NCBI GenBank assembly: GCA_045637485.1
Contig: JAZTZK010000325.1
Coordinates: forward strand, 1-8,311
DNA: 8,311 nt
Direction: 5' to 3'
Source of the DNA: UBA2862 sp045637485
GTDB lineage: Bacteria; Bacillota; Clostridia; Christensenellales; Aristaeellaceae
In this document: positions 1 to 6,651 of the stretch, in pieces
Layout of the letters: the number at the start of each line of letters is the position of its first letter
Position numbering within the stretch: the first letter of the stretch is position 1
Translations under genes and position numbers: made by a program
The notes under the pieces: model-generated
What the model was told of the DNA's origin: nothing
Databases searched by the model: none
What the model saw: only the letters and a program-made list of their open reading frames with translations

Positions 1-125
1 GTGCCCTAAAGGGCTAGCTTCGCGTCGCAAATCCCTTCGGGATTTGTTTGATTCTATGGAAAAGACACGGGTTTCTACGCTTCGCAAGCCTTTGAATATA
101 AAGAAATCCGCAAGGATTTCATCCT
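1..125. repeat. cluster of small palindromes in the leader
   Basis: Non-coding stretch with three short inverted repeats in a row. GCCCT/AGGGC lies at 3-14. CAAATCCC/GGGATTTG is a perfect 8-bp stem with a TTC loop at 28-46, followed by a loosely T-rich run (47-56). GAAATCC/GGATTTC lies at about 104-120 with a GCAA loop. The second could act as a weak Rho-independent terminator for a gene left of the window, but its T-tract is interrupted. The density of tiny hairpins with TTC(G) and GCAA loops resembles intergenic repeat debris rather than one regulatory RNA. No riboswitch class is recognised and no gene is seen. Confidence 0.5.
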
Positions 126-126
126 T

Positions 127-156
127 CCCTAACCCCTAACCCCTAAAACCTAACCC
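127..156. repeat. telomere-like CCCCTAA tract
   Basis: Imperfect tandem of a heptamer close to CCCCTAA. C-runs lie at 127-129, 133-136, 140-143 and 154-156, joined by TAA-type spacers. The minus strand therefore carries four runs of three or more G. Three of them are separated by TTA, and the fourth by a longer loop of about 10 nt. A G-quadruplex is possible but the long loop makes it borderline. The function is unknown. Confidence 0.55.
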
Positions 157-157
157 G

Positions 158-202
158 TCAAATTCTGATTTATCGAGCAGAGCTCGACAAATCAGAATTT
201 GA
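158..202. repeat. 21-bp-arm inverted repeat upstream of the kinase-dehydrogenase gene
   Basis: The left arm at 158-178 and right arm at 182-202 are reverse complements at 20 of 21 positions; the exception is A172 opposite C188. They are separated by a 3-nt AGA loop. The structure ends 29 nt before the ATG at 232. Neither side has a T-tract, so a classical Rho-independent terminator is unlikely. It could be a stable 5' leader hairpin, a large operator, or a mobile palindromic repeat. It overlaps the TTG codon at 199-201, which argues against that codon as the start. Confidence 0.75.
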
Positions 203-231
203 ACGCCATATTTAGAATCGAGGTTAACACC

Positions 232-2409
232 ATGAACAAAGGTATCGCCGTCGCCGGGAACATGATCGTGGACATGCTTTACCCCACCAACGGGCTGCCC
301 GGGCCGGGAGAGCTGGTGACGATCACCGGGGACATGACCCTTTCCACCGGCGGCTGCCTGTGCAACGACATCATCGACCTGGCGGCGCTGGACCCGACCT
401 TGCCGCTGACGGCGCTGGGTCGCGTGGGCGAGGACAGCGAGGGCGATTTCGTGCTCAACAAGCTGCGGGCCCGGCCCAACATCGACCTGAGCCAGATCCG
501 GCGCGGCGGCACCACTTCCTACACGCTGGTGATGGCCGACGAGGTGACAAAGCGCCGCTCCTTCTTCGTGTGCCGCGGCGCGAACGCGGACTTCTGCGAG
601 GCGGACATCGACTGGGACGCGCTGGACGTCGACCTGCTGCTCGTGGGCTACATACTGCTGCTGGACGCGCTGGACGCGCCGGACGAGGTCTACGGCACGA
701 AGATGGCAAGGCTGCTGCACGATGCGCAGCGGCGGGGCATCAAAACCGCCGTCGACGTGGTCTCCGAGGCCGGAGAGCGCTTTCGCCACATCGTCGTGCC
801 GGCGCTGAAGTACACAGATTATTGCGTCATCAACGAGCTCGAGGCCCAGGCCACCACCGGTGTCGAGCTGGTGGACGGTCAAGGCAGGCTCATCCGTGAA
901 AAGCTGCCCGAGGCGCTGAAGCGGATGAAGGCGCTGGGCGTGTCCACCTGGGCGGTCATCCACAGCCCGGAGGGCGGCTTCGGGCTCGATGAGAACGACA
1001 ACTATGTGGCCATCGACAGCCTGAAGCTGCCCGAGGGCTACATCAAGGGCAGCGTCGGCGCGGGCGACGCCTTCTGCGCCGGCGTGCTGTACGCCGCGTG
1101 GCGGGGTTGGGCCCTTCCCAAGGCCATCGAGCTGGGCACCGCCGCGGCGGCCTGCTCCCTCAGCCAGCCCGACGGCACCGAGGGCATGCGCGACTGCGAC
1201 AGCGCCATGGCGCTGTACCGGGAAATGAGGCAAAGGACAGATATGAAAAACGCCGTGGTATACGGCTCCGGCAAGATCGGCCGGGGCTTCATCGGCAAGA
1301 TCTTCGCGGAATCCGGATACCGGGTCTGCTTCCTGGACCGCATACAGGCGCTGGTGGACGGCCTGAACGCCGCGGGCGGCTACCGGGTACGCATCGTATC
1401 CAACGACGACGCCGTCGAGAGCGTCGTCCCCGTGCACAGGGCGCTGATCTCCACCACCGGCGAAGCCCTGGAGGCCCTGGCGTCCTGCGACCTGATGGCC
1501 ACCGCCGTGGGTGTCAACGAGCTGGAGAACATCGCCCCGATACTGGCGAAGGCCGTCGCGCTGCGCATGGCGCGAAACGGCGGGCCGCTGGACGTGATAC
1601 TGTGCGAAAACCAGCTGGGCGCGGACGTATTGATGCGCGGCTGGATCAACGAACACCTGGACGACGGCCAGCGCGCCTGGGCTGATCAAAACCTAGGCCT
1701 CGTGGAGGCCTCCATCAGCCGCATGGTGCCGCCCCTGACCCCCGAGCAGCTGGCGGAGGACCCGCTGCTGGTACGGGTGGACCCCAGCAGCGAGCTGCCG
1801 GTGGACAGCGCCGCCTTCCGGGGGGAGATCCCCGACCTCAACGGCATCATCCCCTACACGCCCTTCGAGTTCTACATGATGCGCAAGCTGTTCCTGAACA
1901 ACGGCAGCCACGCGCTGTGCGCCTACCTGGGCTATGAGAGGGGCATGGAATACATCTGGCAGGCCATCGGGGATGCGGAGATCCGCGCCGCCGCCCGGGC
2001 GTCGATGCAGGCGAACGCCGACGCGCTGGTGGCAAAGTACGGCGAGGGCGTGCGCCGGAACGTGCATGACTACATCGAGGACCTGCTGGCCCGCTTCCCC
2101 AACCGGGCGCTGAACGACACCGTGGCCCGCGTCGGTGCGGACCCGGTGCGCAAGCTGCGGCGGAACGACCGCATCGTCGGCGCGGCCCTGTTCGCCATCG
2201 AGCAGGGCGTGGACCCCGCCCCCATCGTCAAGGGCATCATCGCCGCCCTGCGCTTCGACGCCCCCGGCGACCCCACCGCCCCCCTCATCCAGAGGGCGCT
2301 GAGGGAGCAGGGCCTCGAATACGTGATGGCCCGGTTCATGGGCCTGAAGCCCGAGGAGCCGCTGTGGGACATGATCCAGGCCGAGTGGGCGCGCAGGTTG
2401 CAGGGTTAG
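232..2409 (+). CDS. fused PfkB-family sugar kinase and MtlD-type polyol-phosphate dehydrogenase
   Basis: 725-residue protein with two complete enzymes. Residues 1-337 form a ribokinase/PfkB kinase: N-terminal AVAGNMIVD with D14, GG at 40-41 and N45 in the sugar-binding region, the NELE (NxxE) magnesium motif at 201-204, and GAGD at 276-279 with D279 as the expected catalytic base. Residues 338-725 (388 aa, close to E. coli MtlD's 382) form a mannitol-1-phosphate 5-dehydrogenase-like unit: GSGKIGRGF nucleotide loop at 345-353, D369 at the end of the second strand (suggesting NAD), and the Lys-Asn-His catalytic set K552, N557, H560 with the +5/+8 spacing known for polyol long-chain dehydrogenases. 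The start is ATG 232, with AGG 8 nt upstream; an upstream TTG at 199 lies inside a hairpin and is rejected. Likely reaction: NAD-linked polyol phosphate to ketose phosphate, plus phosphorylation of a related sugar. The substrate is not determinable; mannitol-1-phosphate to fructose-6-phosphate to fructose-1,6-bisphosphate is one possibility. The domain calls are firm. The fusion is what the sequence shows, but it could reflect a lost stop codon or an assembly error. Confidence 0.92.
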   Translation: MNKGIAVAGNMIVDMLYPTNGLPGPGELVTITGDMTLSTGGCLCNDIIDLAALDPTLPLTALGRVGEDSEGDFVLNKLRARPNIDLSQIRRGGTTSYTLVMADEVTKRRSFFVCRGANADFCEADIDWDALDVDLLLVGYILLLDALDAPDEVYGTKMARLLHDAQRRGIKTAVDVVSEAGERFRHIVVPALKYTDYCVINELEAQATTGVELVDGQGRLIREKLPEALKRMKALGVSTWAVIHSPEGGFGLDENDNYVAIDSLKLPEGYIKGSVGAGDAFCAGVLYAAWRGWALPKAIELGTAAAACSLSQPDGTEGMRDCDSAMALYREMRQRTDMKNAVVYGSGKIGRGFIGKIFAESGYRVCFLDRIQALVDGLNAAGGYRVRIVSNDDAVESVVPVHRALISTTGEALEALASCDLMATAVGVNELENIAPILAKAVALRMARNGGPLDVILCENQLGADVLMRGWINEHLDDGQRAWADQNLGLVEASISRMVPPLTPEQLAEDPLLVRVDPSSELPVDSAAFRGEIPDLNGIIPYTPFEFYMMRKLFLNNGSHALCAYLGYERGMEYIWQAIGDAEIRAAARASMQANADALVAKYGEGVRRNVHDYIEDLLARFPNRALNDTVARVGADPVRKLRRNDRIVGAALFAIEQGVDPAPIVKGIIAALRFDAPGDPTAPLIQRALREQGLEYVMARFMGLKPEEPLWDMIQAEWARRLQG
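1232..1245 (+). promoter_or_regulatory. internal ribosome binding site and ATG at the fusion joint
   Basis: AAAGGA at 1232-1237 sits 5 nt before an in-frame ATG at 1243-1245. That ATG is codon 338, exactly where homology to the first residues of MtlD begins (MKNAVVYGSGKIGRGF). The arrangement looks like the original start of a separate mtlD-type gene. It may still yield a free dehydrogenase alongside the full-length fusion. Whether it is used cannot be told from sequence. Confidence 0.5.
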
Positions 2410-2430
2410 TCCATCCCAAGGCTCGGCAGC

Positions 2431-2457
2431 GGGCGTTTGCGCGCCCAGTCATTTTTT
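2431..2457 (+). terminator. possible Rho-independent terminator after the fusion gene
   Basis: A short GC stem, GGGCG (2431-2435) with CGCCC (2442-2446), has a 6-nt loop and is followed 5 nt later by six T (2452-2457). It lies 22 nt after the stop codon. The stem is only 5 bp and the T-run is displaced, so termination may be partial and the carboxypeptidase gene downstream could receive read-through. Confidence 0.4.
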
Positions 2458-2512
2458 CGCCGCCTCCCGCACAGTATGAACCAATGGTCATTCTGAGCCG
2501 GAGGTGTTTTTT

Positions 2513-3754
2513 ATGCGCAAGACCATCACCGCGTTGCTCTTGTCCGCCCTGCTGCTGTGCGTCCCGCTGGCAGGACGCGGCCAGGAGATCGACCTGTCCC
2601 CAACCACGTCCCCCGCGCCGGAGGCCGTCGCCCTGACGCCCCTCTCCGACGCGCCGCTGCTGGAGTCGCCGCCCATCCACCCGGCCTGCGCGGCGGTGCT
2701 GCTGGCGGAGATGGACAGCGGGCAGGTCATCTTCCAGATGAACGCGGATGCCCCCCGCCCGGTGGCCAGCGTCACCAAGGTGATGACGATCCTGCTGGCG
2801 CTGGAGGCGCTGGAAGCGGGACGCCTGACGCCGGAGCAGGTCGTCACCGTGTCCCAGTCGGCAGCGGGCATGGGCGGCAGCCAGGTGCTGCTGGACATAA
2901 ACGAGCGCCAGACGGTGGACACGCTGCTGCGCTGCATGATCGTGGGCAGCGCCAACGACGCCGCGGTGGCCCTGGCCGAGGCCATGTACGGCAGCGAAGC
3001 GCTGTGCGTGGACGCCATGAACCGCCGGGCCGAAGCGCTGGGCATGGCGCATACCCACTTCGAAAACTGCACCGGCCTGCCCGCCGAGGGCCAGCACACC
3101 ACCGCCCGGGACGTGGCCGTCATGTCCCGCCAGGTGTTTTCCCATCCCCATTACTTCGACCACTCCGCCATCTGGATGGAGGACATCGACCACGGCGACG
3201 GTCGGGTGACCCAGCTGGTGAACACCAACAAGCTGCTGCGGCTGTGTGACGGCTGCGACGGCGGCAAGACCGGCTCCACGAAGGAGGCGGGCTACTGTGT
3301 CGCCGCCACTGCCAGGCGGGGCGACATGCGCCTGGTGGCCGTGGTGCTGGGGGCCGAATCCGGCAAGGAACGCTTCGCCATCGCCCGGGAAATGCTGGAA
3401 TACGGCTTCGCCAACTACCGCCGCTATCCCGTGGCCGTCCGTGGCACGAAGGTCCGGGGCCGGCTCCCCGTCACCGGCGGCGTGGCGGAGGGCGTCGCCC
3501 TCGTCCTCGACGGCAACCTGACGCTGCTGATCCCCCGGGGCGACGAGCGGCGCGTCACCCTCGAGCCCGCCCTGCCTGAAGCCCTGCCCGCACCCGTCGA
3601 AAGGGGCCGGCAGGTCGGCTGCGTGCGCGTCCTCGTGGACGGCCGGGAAACCGCTCAAATTCCCGTCGCCGCTGCCGAGGATGTGGCGGCCAAGTCGGCA
3701 GGCTTGCAAAGGATCATCGATCGTTGGCCAGGGGTATTTATCGTCCATTCCTGA
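2513..3754 (+). CDS. D-alanyl-D-alanine carboxypeptidase (PBP5/DacF type)
   Basis: 413-residue secreted penicillin-binding protein that trims the terminal D-Ala from peptidoglycan stem peptides, limiting cross-linking. The N-terminus MRKTITALLLSALLLC begins a signal peptide ending around residue 24. A Pro/Ser/Thr-rich stretch (about 25-57) follows, then the peptidase S11 domain. All three catalytic motifs are present: SVTK at 86-89 (nucleophile S86), SAN at 146-148, and KTG at 252-254. Residues about 305-390 fit the PBP5 C-terminal beta domain. The last 20 residues (LQRIIDRWPGVFIVHS at the end) could be the amphipathic membrane anchor. The start is ATG 2513, placed 8 nt after GGAGG (2500-2504). 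A GTG at 2504 overlaps that site and is rejected. The gene follows the kinase-dehydrogenase by 103 nt without evident functional link. It converges on sfsA, with stops 14 bp apart. No good promoter was found in the gap. Confidence 0.96.
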   Translation: MRKTITALLLSALLLCVPLAGRGQEIDLSPTTSPAPEAVALTPLSDAPLLESPPIHPACAAVLLAEMDSGQVIFQMNADAPRPVASVTKVMTILLALEALEAGRLTPEQVVTVSQSAAGMGGSQVLLDINERQTVDTLLRCMIVGSANDAAVALAEAMYGSEALCVDAMNRRAEALGMAHTHFENCTGLPAEGQHTTARDVAVMSRQVFSHPHYFDHSAIWMEDIDHGDGRVTQLVNTNKLLRLCDGCDGGKTGSTKEAGYCVAATARRGDMRLVAVVLGAESGKERFAIAREMLEYGFANYRRYPVAVRGTKVRGRLPVTGGVAEGVALVLDGNLTLLIPRGDERRVTLEPALPEALPAPVERGRQVGCVRVLVDGRETAQIPVAAAEDVAAKSAGLQRIIDRWPGVFIVHS

Positions 3755-3768
3755 TTTCTGATTCTCCG

Positions 3769-4470
3769 TTATTCCGGTTTATCGACCGCCACCCGCACCG
3801 GCACGTCGATCACGACCTCGCCCGGCCTGGCCGCGCAATCCACGGCGAGGACCTCCACCCCTGCCCCTTGCGCCTCGACGAGGGCCTCGCCGAACTCGGG
3901 CTGGGTATTCCAATTGGGCGTGAATACGCGCGCGCCCTTCATCTGGATCACCACCAGCAGCACGCACCGCCAGCCCTCTCCCGCCAGCCGGGTCAGTTCC
4001 CGCACATGCTTCAACCCCCGGAGGGTCGGCGCGTCGGGGAACCGCGCAACGCCGCCCGCCTCCAGCGTACAGCCCTTGACCTCCACGGCCACGGGCCTTC
4101 CATGCTGCGAAGCCACGAAATCAAGGCGGGAATCCCCCACTGTAACCTCGGCGCGAATATCCGCGAGCGTCCCCAGTCCGCCCGCCGCAAGCCATTCCCC
4201 CGCCGCCCGGTTCGGGGCCATCGAGTCCATGTTGACATACCGCGTGCCTCCGGGCACGGGCTTGTCCACCCCGATCAGGTCATACGCCGTCCGGCGCGTG
4301 GGATTGCCGCGCTTCTCCAGATACACCGTATATCCCGGGACCAGCAGCTCCGCGCACCGCCCGGTATTCTTTACGTGGACCCTTTCGACATTACCGTCGA
4401 TCTCCACCTCCGCCACAAAGCGGTTCACGCGGCGAACGAATGTCGCCGCGTGAATGTTGTCGTATGTCAT
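3769..4470 (-). CDS. sfsA: sugar fermentation stimulation protein SfsA
   Basis: 233 residues, the usual length of the SfsA family, and recognisable almost end to end: RVNRFVAEVE near the N-terminus, HVKNTGRCAELLVPG (32-46), YVNMDSMAPNRAAGEWL (78-94), SRLDF (114-118), EVKGCTLE (130-137), FPDAPTLRGLKH (144-155) and VIQM (174-177). SfsA was named in E. coli as a DNA-binding protein that stimulates maltose use when overexpressed. Its fold joins an OB-like N-terminal part to a PD-(D/E)xK nuclease-like core. D117, E130 and K132 match that core. The true biochemical role is unsettled. The start ATG (4470-4468) has GGGAG 8 nt upstream. The same frame stays open far upstream through tctA, but homology begins here. 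It is the last gene of the tct operon, 32 nt after the tctA stop. Confidence 0.97.
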   Translation of the reverse strand: MTYDNIHAATFVRRVNRFVAEVEIDGNVERVHVKNTGRCAELLVPGYTVYLEKRGNPTRRTAYDLIGVDKPVPGGTRYVNMDSMAPNRAAGEWLAAGGLGTLADIRAEVTVGDSRLDFVASQHGRPVAVEVKGCTLEAGGVARFPDAPTLRGLKHVRELTRLAGEGWRCVLLVVIQMKGARVFTPNWNTQPEFGEALVEAQGAGVEVLAVDCAARPGEVVIDVPVRVAVDKPE

Positions 4471-4502
4471 AGTATACGCTCCCGCCAACCGCCAGTCAGT
4501 CG

Positions 4503-6026
4503 TCAGTCCTCCCGCACCATGCCCTGGCTCTCCAGCCTGTTGATCTTCCTCTGGTTGAAGATGGAGAAGATGATGGTGCCCACGGACACCACGAAGAAGC
4601 CGATGGCGATGGGGTGATGCAGTATTTCCCAGAAGTTGCCCTGATTCAGGTCCACGAACCGCACGAAGTTCTGTTCGCACATCGGCCCGAGGATCAGCGC
4701 CAGCAGTATCGGCGACAGCGGGAATTCGTACTTGTTCATCAGCCAGCCGAGCACGCCAAACAGCACGCACACGCCCACGTCGAACACGCTCTTGTTGATC
4801 GAGAACGCGCCCAGCAGCGACACGACCAGTATGATGGGATACAGCATCTTCTTCTCGACGGACACGATCTTGGCGAACAGCCGCACGCCCAGGCAGCCGA
4901 CCACCAGCATGCCCAGGTTGGCCAGCATCAGCGCGGCAAACACCCGGTACACGGTGGGCAGCTCCTCCACGTACATCATCGGGCCGGGCTGTATGCCCTT
5001 CATGATGAACGCGCCCAGCAGCACGGCGGTGACGGCGTCGCCGGGCACGCCAAGCGACAGCAGCGGTATCATCGCGCCGCCAGAGCAGCCGTTGTTGGCC
5101 GACTCGGTGGCCGCCACGCCGTTGGGTATGCCGGTGCCCCACTGCTCGGGGTGCTTCGAGAAGCTCTTGTTGAAGCCGTAGGACACGAACACGGCGATGT
5201 CGCCGCCCGCGCCGGGTATGGCCCCGATGAAGGTGCCGATGATGCCGCCGGAGAGTATGTTCGGCCAGATCCTGCGGATGGTCTTGCCGTCCGGCAGCAC
5301 GTTGGTGATCTTCTCGTTGTTGTGGGCCTGGGTCTCCTCGCCTTTGATGATGCGCTCCACGCCGGCGATGACCTCCGCGATGGCGAACAGGCCGATCAGC
5401 GTCGGTATGAAGCTGAAGCCCGACAGCAGCGGCTTCATGCCGAAGATGTAGCGCTTCACCGAATAGGTCGGGTCGAGGCCCACCGTGCACAGCAGCAGCC
5501 CGAAGAAGGCCGAGATCAGGCCCTTGGCGATGCTCTTGCCGGAGATCGACACGATGACGGACAGCCCGAAGAAGGCCAGCATCAGCATCTCCGCCGAGGT
5601 GAACTTCATGGCCACCCTGGCCACCAGCGGGGAAAGGAACGTCATGATCAGCGCGCCGATGATGCCGCCGCAGAACGACGAGAACATGGCCACCGACAGC
5701 GCCTTGCCCGCCTGGCCCTTGCGGGTCATCGGGTAGCCGTCGATCAGCGTCGCCGCCGCCGCGGGGGTGCCCGGCGCGTGGATCAGTATGGCCGATATGG
5801 AACCGCCGTACATGCCGCCGCAGTAGATGCCCAGCAGCAGCCCGATGGACGGTATCAGATCCATGCCGTAGGAAAAGGGAATCAGCAGCGCCACGCCCAT
5901 CGTGGCCGTCATGCCGGGAATCGCGCCCAGCAGCACGCCGCCCATCGCGCCGATCAGCGTCATCAGCAGCACCTGCACGTTGGTGAACACGGCGCCGTAG
6001 CTCTGGAACAGCAAGCTCCAATCCAT
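4503..6026 (-). CDS. tctA: tripartite tricarboxylate transporter large permease TctA
   Basis: 507-residue integral membrane protein, about a dozen hydrophobic segments, the large subunit of the TTT family of binding-protein-dependent, ion-coupled carboxylate importers. The internal duplication typical of TctA is visible. The first half has GAIPGMTATMGVALLIPFSY (34-53) and a Gly-rich block at 66-100 containing GIYCGGMYGGS, HAPGTP and DGYP. The second half has GAIPGAGGDIAVF (268-280) and a conserved stretch at 297-330 with GIPNGVAATESANN and SLGVPGD. It starts at ATG 6026, 8 nt after GGAGG, only 13 nt beyond the tctB stop, so the two are almost certainly co-translated from one mRNA. The family carries citrate and other di/tricarboxylates; the actual substrate depends on TctC and cannot be read here. 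Confidence 0.97.
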   Translation of the reverse strand: MDWSLLFQSYGAVFTNVQVLLMTLIGAMGGVLLGAIPGMTATMGVALLIPFSYGMDLIPSIGLLLGIYCGGMYGGSISAILIHAPGTPAAAATLIDGYPMTRKGQAGKALSVAMFSSFCGGIIGALIMTFLSPLVARVAMKFTSAEMLMLAFFGLSVIVSISGKSIAKGLISAFFGLLLCTVGLDPTYSVKRYIFGMKPLLSGFSFIPTLIGLFAIAEVIAGVERIIKGEETQAHNNEKITNVLPDGKTIRRIWPNILSGGIIGTFIGAIPGAGGDIAVFVSYGFNKSFSKHPEQWGTGIPNGVAATESANNGCSGGAMIPLLSLGVPGDAVTAVLLGAFIMKGIQPGPMMYVEELPTVYRVFAALMLANLGMLVVGCLGVRLFAKIVSVEKKMLYPIILVVSLLGAFSINKSVFDVGVCVLFGVLGWLMNKYEFPLSPILLALILGPMCEQNFVRFVDLNQGNFWEILHHPIAIGFFVVSVGTIIFSIFNQRKINRLESQGMVRED

Positions 6027-6039
6027 GCTCTTCGCCTCC

Positions 6040-6570
6040 TTACAGCTTGTCCACCAGGTCGCGCAGCGGCTGCAGCACGCCCATGGGAATGTTCACGGTG
6101 AGCAGCTTGTAGAATATGAACCACATCACCAGCGGCACCAGCACCGATACCAGCACCACCGTCACCGGCTTGCGCTTGCCGATCATCCACATGATGATCA
6201 TCGAGATCAGCGCAGACACCAGCACGTAGCCCAGCTTCTCGAACAGCGCCACGTATAGCACGCACAGCACGATCACCACCAGCGCCGCGCCGACGCCCTT
6301 GTCCTTGATGGGGTTCAGCGTGGGGGCCGGGGCGTTGTCGAAGTCGTCTGGCTTCATGCCCGCGGCCAGCTTCACGATGCTCTGCACCAGCAGCGTCAGC
6401 GTGAATATCGCCATGCCGATAATCATGATCTGGGGAAACGTCGAGGCCTGCACATACGCGCCCTTCACCTGCCGGAAGCCGTTCGCCTGGATATACGCCC
6501 ACGCCTCGAAGGCCAGCAGTATGATCGATATGATCAGGTTGGAAAAGGCCTTGGTCTTGGTCTTTGGCAT
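6040..6570 (-). CDS. tctB: tripartite tricarboxylate transporter small permease TctB
   Basis: 176-residue membrane protein with hydrophobic stretches near residues 10-28, 47-69, 93-110, 113-130 and 135-155. The C-terminal FIFYKLLTVNIPMGVLQPLR resembles the conserved end of the TctB family. TctB is the poorly conserved small subunit that pairs with TctA. The identity rests as much on its place between tctC and tctA as on motifs. The start is ATG 6570, preceded by AAAAAGGA with a 9-nt spacer. An in-frame ATG at 6609 lies in the loop of the tctC-tctB hairpin and is rejected. The segment 70-92 (KPDDFDNAPAPTLNPIKDKG) is a hydrophilic loop of the kind usual between the two halves. Confidence 0.92.
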   Translation of the reverse strand: MPKTKTKAFSNLIISIILLAFEAWAYIQANGFRQVKGAYVQASTFPQIMIIGMAIFTLTLLVQSIVKLAAGMKPDDFDNAPAPTLNPIKDKGVGAALVVIVLCVLYVALFEKLGYVLVSALISMIIMWMIGKRKPVTVVLVSVLVPLVMWFIFYKLLTVNIPMGVLQPLRDLVDKL

Positions 6571-6593
6571 GTACTCACGTCCTTTTTGAAACA

Positions 6594-6624
6594 GGGGATG
6601 GGCGGGCATGGCCCGCCCATCCCT
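6594..6624 (-). promoter_or_regulatory. intercistronic hairpin between tctC and tctB
   Basis: Perfect 13-bp GC-rich inverted repeat: arms 6595-6607 and 6611-6623 with a 3-nt loop, plus a G-T pair at the base. In the mRNA it lies between the tctC stop (6652) and the tctB ribosome binding site. It is not followed by a clean U-run, so it is unlikely to be a strong terminator. Such hairpins after binding-protein genes often stabilise the 3' end or partly terminate, giving more binding protein than permease. That role is inferred here. Confidence 0.7.
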
Positions 6625-6651
6625 CTGAATGGTCGCTATCCTGTCGAAGTA

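Noticed and set aside
74..102. Possible plus-strand promoter with TATAAA at 97-102
   Set aside because: The -10 is good, but the sequence 17 nt upstream (TCTACG) matches only half of the -35 consensus. Too weak to annotate.
199..201. TTG as start of the fusion gene
   Set aside because: It is inside the right arm of the inverted repeat without a ribosome binding site. The ATG at 232 has AGG at proper spacing and matches the PfkB N-terminus.
136..1689. 517-residue open frame on the minus strand
   Set aside because: It lies antisense to the kinase-dehydrogenase. Long stop-free antisense frames arise from GC-rich codon use. Its translation is rich in His, Gln, Val and Gly with no family resemblance.
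2336..3748. 470-residue minus-strand frame opposite the carboxypeptidase gene
   Set aside because: Antisense shadow; the plus-strand protein has all three catalytic motifs and a signal peptide.
4495..4508. Tandem 7-bp repeat GTCAGTC twice at the tctA stop codon
   Set aside because: Too short to mean more than a local slippage event; it does not change the stop or the next gene.
4471..6021. Upstream extension of the sfsA frame to a 750-residue protein
   Set aside because: The frame stays open through tctA on the same strand but out of phase. SfsA homology begins at the ATG at 4470, which has its own ribosome binding site, and tctA is unmistakable in the other frame.
4614..6101. 495-residue plus-strand frame
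   Set aside because: Antisense shadow of tctA; the translation is dominated by His, Gln, Arg and Ala, with no domain pattern.
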